The position numbers were made by a program, and so were the translations under genes. Shown here one piece after another: positions 43,677 to 47,196 of a DNA stretch of 47,196 nt. The stretch is from Flavobacteriales bacterium (GTDB lineage Bacteria; Bacteroidota; Bacteroidia; Flavobacteriales_E; Vicingaceae), in NCBI GenBank assembly GCA_002401955.1, contig NVUQ01000024.1:1-47196 (forward strand), given 5' to 3'. The notes beneath the pieces were generated by a model. It was not told the origin of the DNA. It ran no database searches and was given only the letters and a program-made list of their open reading frames with translations. Position 1 is the first letter of the stretch. The number at the start of each line of letters is the position of its first letter.

Positions 43677-45290
43677 CTAAACTTCACTATCCATCATATC
43701 TGTTACAACATGATATCGAGGATCTTCAATAGAGCTTTCAATAATCTTTTCCAATTCTGGTTCTGCTTTAAGTAGTAAAATTTTACAGTCTGGACTAAGA
43801 TGAGTTAATTTTACTTTTTTACCTAAACCTAAATATTTATTGGTAATGTTTTTAATGGCTTCGATGCCAGAGTGATCGCTAACTTTAGATTCTATAAAAT
43901 CAATTTCAATATTATCAGGGTCATTTTTTGCATCAAATTTTGCATTAAAGTTTTGAGTTGATCCAAAAAAGAGCGGCCCCCATATCTCATAAATCTTAGT
44001 GCCATCTTCTTTAATATGTTTTCTAGCTCTAATCATAGTAGCATTTTTCCAAGCAAAAACTAACGCAGAAATAATAACCCCAGCAATAACGGCTATAGCC
44101 AAATCTTGCCAAACAGTAATGGCAGAAACAGCAATTAGCACAATGGCATCAGAAACAGGTATTTTATTTAAAATTCTAAAACTACTCCAAGCAAAAGTGC
44201 CGATAACAACCATAAACATTACACCAACTAAAGCAGCTAAAGGTACTTGTTCTATTAATGGAGCACCAAACAAAACAAAGGCTAATAATGCCAGTGCAGC
44301 TACTATTCCTGAAAGCCTTCCTCTACCGCCAGAATCAACATTAATTAGAGATTGACCAATCATAGCACAACCACCCATACCTCCAAATAAACCGTTTAAG
44401 ATATTTGCTCCTCCTTGAGCAACACACTCTCTATTTCCACTACCTCTGGTTTCTGTTATTTCATCAATCAAGTTTAAGGTCATTAAAGATTCTATTAAGC
44501 CAACTGCCGCTAATATAACTGCTGTAGATAATATTAAGCCCCAATGTCCCTCTAATGTACTAAATAACCCAAATATTTGATTCTGGAATGTTGGTAGAGA
44601 ACCTTCTAAACCAGTTCCGCCACCTTCTATAATAAATGAGCCAACTGTTCCTACATCTAGATTTCCGAAAATGGTAATAGAAGCTACAACAATAATTGCG
44701 GTAAGTGCGGCAGGTATTTTTTTTGTCAATTTTGGTAATCCAAACATGATTCCCATTGTTAATAAAACTAAACCGACCATTGTCCACATTTCAGCACCTT
44801 GTAACCAATCTGTTCCTCCGGTTCCGGTATCCTTAAATAAGCCCAATTGAGATAAAAAGATAACAATTGCTAAACCGTTTACAAAACCCATCATAACAGG
44901 GTGAGGAATTAATCTTACAAATTTACCGAGTTTAAATACGCCTGCTAAAATTTGGATTCCACCTACAAAGAGTAAAGTGATAAAGAGCCATTGTAAACCA
45001 AGGTTTTCAATGGGGATATCTAAGGTTAATCCAACCTGATTTCCTTGTTGTATCATATGAACCATAACCACAGCCATGGCTCCAGTAGCTCCAGATATCA
45101 TTCCTGGTCTACCACCAAAAACAGCAGTAACAATACCCATCATAAAAGCACCATATAAACCAACTAAGGGATCAATACCAGCAACAAAAGAAAATGCTAC
45201 TGCTTCAGGAACCAATGCTAAAGCAACAGTTAAACCCGATAAAATATCGTTTTTAGGATTAACGGTGATATTTAGGATTAACTTTTTCAT
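43677..45290 (-). CDS. SulP-family inorganic anion transporter with STAS domain
   Basis: 537 aa inner-membrane carrier. About 10 to 14 hydrophobic segments over residues 15-420 include the SulP features LSGLTVALALVPEAVAFSFVAGIDPLVGLYGA and GMGGCAMIGQSLINVDSGGRGRLSG. The C-terminal STAS domain (about 430-537) contains IEIDFIESKVSDHSGIEAI. Bacterial SulP proteins transport sulfate, bicarbonate or other anions; the substrate is not readable. This branch (AVAFSFVAGIDP, INVDSGGRGRLSG) is widespread in marine Bacteroidota. No carbonic anhydrase or sulfate-assimilation gene lies next to it. Confidence 0.93.
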   Translation of the reverse strand: MKKLILNITVNPKNDILSGLTVALALVPEAVAFSFVAGIDPLVGLYGAFMMGIVTAVFGGRPGMISGATGAMAVVMVHMIQQGNQVGLTLDIPIENLGLQWLFITLLFVGGIQILAGVFKLGKFVRLIPHPVMMGFVNGLAIVIFLSQLGLFKDTGTGGTDWLQGAEMWTMVGLVLLTMGIMFGLPKLTKKIPAALTAIIVVASITIFGNLDVGTVGSFIIEGGGTGLEGSLPTFQNQIFGLFSTLEGHWGLILSTAVILAAVGLIESLMTLNLIDEITETRGSGNRECVAQGGANILNGLFGGMGGCAMIGQSLINVDSGGRGRLSGIVAALALLAFVLFGAPLIEQVPLAALVGVMFMVVIGTFAWSSFRILNKIPVSDAIVLIAVSAITVWQDLAIAVIAGVIISALVFAWKNATMIRARKHIKEDGTKIYEIWGPLFFGSTQNFNAKFDAKNDPDNIEIDFIESKVSDHSGIEAIKNITNKYLGLGKKVKLTHLSPDCKILLLKAEPELEKIIESSIEDPRYHVVTDMMDSEV

Positions 45291-45315
45291 TACTCACTTT
45301 TAATTTTGAAAGCGG

Positions 45316-45323
45316 CAAAGATA
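45316..45323 (-). promoter_or_regulatory. Putative -7 box (TATCTTTG) for the SulP gene
   Basis: Exact TAnnTTTG match on the minus strand, 25 bases before the ATG at 45290; the -33 element is weak. Confidence 0.4.
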
Positions 45324-45489
45324 TAACTTTAGTTGGGAGGGGAGTGAAAAGTGATTTTAATTGTTCTAAATTTTGTGTTTGTTAAGGTTTAGTATATGGA
45401 AAGTAGGTTAGGAGTAACTATAGCAAAAGGGAATAACGATTTGTCGGTGTTTCAAAAAAACACGAAATTTAACTTTAGCAACACTGTGC

Positions 45490-46287
45490 CTATTTACTAA
45501 TTACAGTGTTGTATGCTGGCTTTTCTTTTTGTATTAAATCGTTAATAGCATCCCAAAGCGCAACCCTTTTCTCCAAAGATTGTTTCGCTACAGCTAAAGT
45601 TTCATCCCATTTTTGTTCGTCAGTTCCACAAAGTTCTGAAACCATTTGAAGAGATAGTGGACCATGTTCATCTCCATCAAGTTCTATGTGTCTTTCCAAG
45701 TAGTATCTTAGTTTCTTGTAAGTGTCGTTATTAGAATCAGATTTATTCAAAATTTCAATAAACATGTCTGGGATAACATCTTCACGACCAAAAGTAAAAG
45801 CAGAAGCTACAAGGTGAGGCTTATCTGTTTCGATAATTGAAAATGAAAATGATACAAAATCAGCAACCCTTTTATCAATGTTGATTTCATTTAGTGAATA
45901 TTCAACAGAATTACCTTTTTCTATATGTTTTATAAAACTAGAAATCTCATTTGTATTTGCTTGTACTTGAATCATTGCGTCCAAATACATTTCATAATGA
46001 CTTTTAGCTTCACCTAATTCATTTATATCACTCTCTTCTGCATGAACAATTTCATTTATAAATCTCGAAAGCATTGGTTTATTAGAGGGAGTCCAAGGGG
46101 TGTTAACGTTTGTCAGTTGTACTTGAAGAGTTTTTAAAAGTGACATAAAATCCCATACAGCAAATACATGATTTTCCATAAAAGTTTTAATATCATTAAC
46201 GTTCTTTAGGTTTTCATAAAGATTATGATTGCTCAATTGACTTCTTAATTCAGAAATTTCATTTTCTATATGTTCTATTTTATTCAT
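45490..46287 (-). CDS. DUF3050 family protein, heme-oxygenase-like fold
   Basis: 265 aa, cytoplasmic, all-helical. [20 protein letters not shown] (about 36-55), [13 protein letters not shown] (about 76-88), [11 protein letters not shown] and [27 protein letters not shown] (about 195-221) are hallmarks of DUF3050. His40, Glu79/His82/Glu84 and His200/Asp204/His208 lie where heme-oxygenase-like diiron oxidases hold iron, so an Fe-dependent oxidase is plausible but unproven. I take ATG 46287 as start; an ATG at 46305 would add six residues. Single gene; its upstream region carries two inverted repeats (46318-46333 and 46415-46428). Confidence 0.85.
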   Translation of the reverse strand: MNKIEHIENEISELRSQLSNHNLYENLKNVNDIKTFMENHVFAVWDFMSLLKTLQVQLTNVNTPWTPSNKPMLSRFINEIVHAEESDINELGEAKSHYEMYLDAMIQVQANTNEISSFIKHIEKGNSVEYSLNEINIDKRVADFVSFSFSIIETDKPHLVASAFTFGREDVIPDMFIEILNKSDSNNDTYKKLRYYLERHIELDGDEHGPLSLQMVSELCGTDEQKWDETLAVAKQSLEKRVALWDAINDLIQKEKPAYNTVISK

Positions 46288-46317
46288 TCTTATTTTTGCT
46301 TGCAATATACTTATTCA

Positions 46318-46333
46318 TCGCATTTTTATGCGA
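46318..46333. promoter_or_regulatory. Hairpin TCGCAT-TTTT-ATGCGA upstream of the DUF3050 gene
   Basis: Perfect 6-base stem with a 4-base loop, about 31 bases upstream of the start codon. Candidate operator or 5' leader structure. Confidence 0.4.
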
Positions 46334-46414
46334 CTTATGTGTGTGTGATTTATTTTTAATAACTAAAAGCTACCAACAAATTATACTATAAAGTGTTTTT
46401 GAATGCCATCTCTA

Positions 46415-46428
46415 TTCGAATATTCGAA
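46415..46428. promoter_or_regulatory. Perfect palindrome TTCGAATATTCGAA
   Basis: 14-base perfect palindrome, 128 bases upstream of the DUF3050 start. Could bind a dimeric regulator; no regulator gene is adjacent. Confidence 0.35.
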
Positions 46429-46709
46429 ATCTCTAAAAATAAGTTAAAAGATACCTAATCTTTGCAGGTATGGCATTCTACTCCCTTCAAATTTGCTAGT
46501 AAACATGTCATCCTCAGCTTGACTGGGGATCTATTTAAAACGTTATAATGGAGATTGCGGGTCAAGCCCTCAATGACGTTGAGTTTTATCATGCTCATCT
46601 TGTAATTACCTTTTGCACTCATGCCGTGCAGGCACTTTCTTTTTTCTTGACAGAAAAGAAAGCAAAAAATCAAGGCTCACAAAATCTTGATAACCTATTC
46701 TTCCTAAAA

Positions 46710-46870
46710 ATAAGTGCGGCTGGATGATTTTCGGGCCCCAGCCCTCAACTTGCCAGTCTTACTAAATTTTTACTTCGACTAGAACATCAATTTTTTGAAT
46801 GCCGCCATTTAAACACAATTATGGTTTCGAAGATCACGCTTGGTTATCTGTCAACCAAAACTGTCATTCT
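46710..46870 (+). repeat. Dispersed repeat R2, copy 2 (161 bases)
   Basis: About 96% identical to 10017-10177 without gaps. It is followed 34 bases later by R1 (46905-46991), whereas at 10017 the 3' neighbour differs; the repeats are therefore modular. Confidence 0.85.
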
Positions 46871-46904
46871 GAATTAAATTTTCTGTTTGCTTCAGCAAAC
46901 ATAG

Positions 46905-46991
46905 AAAATGACATGATGAATCTTGTGAGTTTAATACCGTAACTATTATCCCCTTGAGGGGAGATTAAGAGGGGTGTTTTGTCATCCTCAG
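46905..46991 (+). repeat. Dispersed repeat R1, right copy
   Basis: About 92% identical to 1-87. The following CTCAGCTTGACTGGGGATC piece also occurs near 46515. Confidence 0.75.
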
Positions 46992-47137
46992 CTTGACTGG
47001 GGATCTATTTACAACAATGAACAAATCGGGTTAAGCGCTACAAACGGGAAGCATTTCTTAACTACAAACTAAAATGCAATTTCTCAACCACACTCCCCAC
47101 AACTTATTAATAGTAGGAGTATGGTTATGTTTTACCT

Positions 47138-47187
47138 CTAATACCAATTTAATTTCAAAACACCCAACAATGTTTTTTGTATAATGC
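47138..47187 (-). repeat. End of a MITE-like element (second copy)
   Basis: The reverse complement matches 201-250 at about 44 of 50 positions. The rest of the element lies beyond the window. Confidence 0.5.
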
Positions 47188-47196
47188 CGATAGATA

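Larger units (their letters stand above)
46288..47196. other. 909-base non-coding, repeat-derived region at right edge
   Basis: No supportable gene. It holds palindromes upstream of the DUF3050 gene, a stem CTTTCTTTT/AAAAGAAAG (46635-46662), two copies of CTCAGCTTGACTGGGGATC (46515 and 46989 regions), repeat R2 (46710-46870), repeat R1 (46905-46991) and the start of a MITE-like element (47138 on). An apparent 72-codon ORF here lies in repeat sequence and is not supported. Confidence 0.6.

Noticed and set aside
45420-45489. Terminator after the DUF3050 gene
   Set aside because: GTGTTT/AAACAC can pair around a T-rich loop, but no T-run follows the stem on the minus strand.
46455-46673. 72-codon minus-strand ORF
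   Set aside because: Lies in dispersed repeat sequence, spans pieces that recur elsewhere in the window, and shows no protein-like pattern.
1-47196. tRNA, rRNA or CRISPR array
   Set aside because: No cloverleaf-like segments, rRNA motifs or regularly spaced short repeats were seen in the intergenic regions; tRNAscan or Infernal would settle this.

Overview
The window is AT-rich chromosomal DNA from a member of the Bacteroidota, most likely order Flavobacteriales. The evidence is type A and type B C-terminal sorting domains of the type IX secretion system (T9SS), the house-keeping blocks bamD-rpoZ-coaBC-porD-recN-fabI and clpC/gyrA/TPR, a DUF5686 protein, a GyrA with Thr at the quinolone position, and repeated -7 boxes of the Bacteroidota form TAnnTTTG. 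I found no rRNA, tRNA, CRISPR array, complete insertion sequence or prophage.

Layout. 1-332: repeat-derived non-coding DNA. 333-6013 (minus): three T9SS cargo proteins, namely twin paralogues with seven FG-GAP-like repeats and a lectin-like/PKD protein. 6226-9948 (plus): a divergent propeller-type sensor histidine kinase and its LytTR response regulator. 9949-10678 and 11922-12390: non-coding DNA full of dispersed repeats and hairpins, bracketing a two-gene envelope island (DUF2846-like and DUF4190-like). 12391-12906: DinB-family protein (minus). 12983-22293: a tightly packed plus-strand run of hexose-phosphate mutase, TPR/SpoIIE phosphatase, NDP-hexose 2,3-dehydratase, Gfo/Idh reductase, two methyltransferases, a polyprenyl-type GT2 and an SDR reductase. 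A third methyltransferase (minus) and a GT-C-like membrane protein follow, up to 24954. This looks like a pathway that makes and transfers a methylated deoxysugar. 25019-31057: outer-membrane assembly, transcription, CoA synthesis, T9SS, DNA repair and fatty-acid genes. 31123-33687 clpC (minus), 33910-36567 gyrA, 36676-37947 TPR protein. 38030-42914 (minus): DUF5686 protein, a 56-residue membrane protein and an M48 protease, probably one operon. 43046-45290: peroxiredoxin-like protein and a convergent SulP transporter. 45490-46287: DUF3050 protein. 46288-47196: more repeat-derived DNA.

The themes are cell surface and envelope: T9SS cargo beside a two-component system, a sugar-modification pathway that could decorate glycoproteins or the A-LPS to which T9SS cargo is attached, PorD and BamD for export and assembly, and an envelope protease operon. 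The least explained parts are the dispersed repeats: a 161-base repeat at about 96% identity in two places, a hairpin pair whose inner stems covary and which flanks the two-gene island, and a small element with inverted ends at both window edges. All family calls are from reading the translated sequence; no database search was run.
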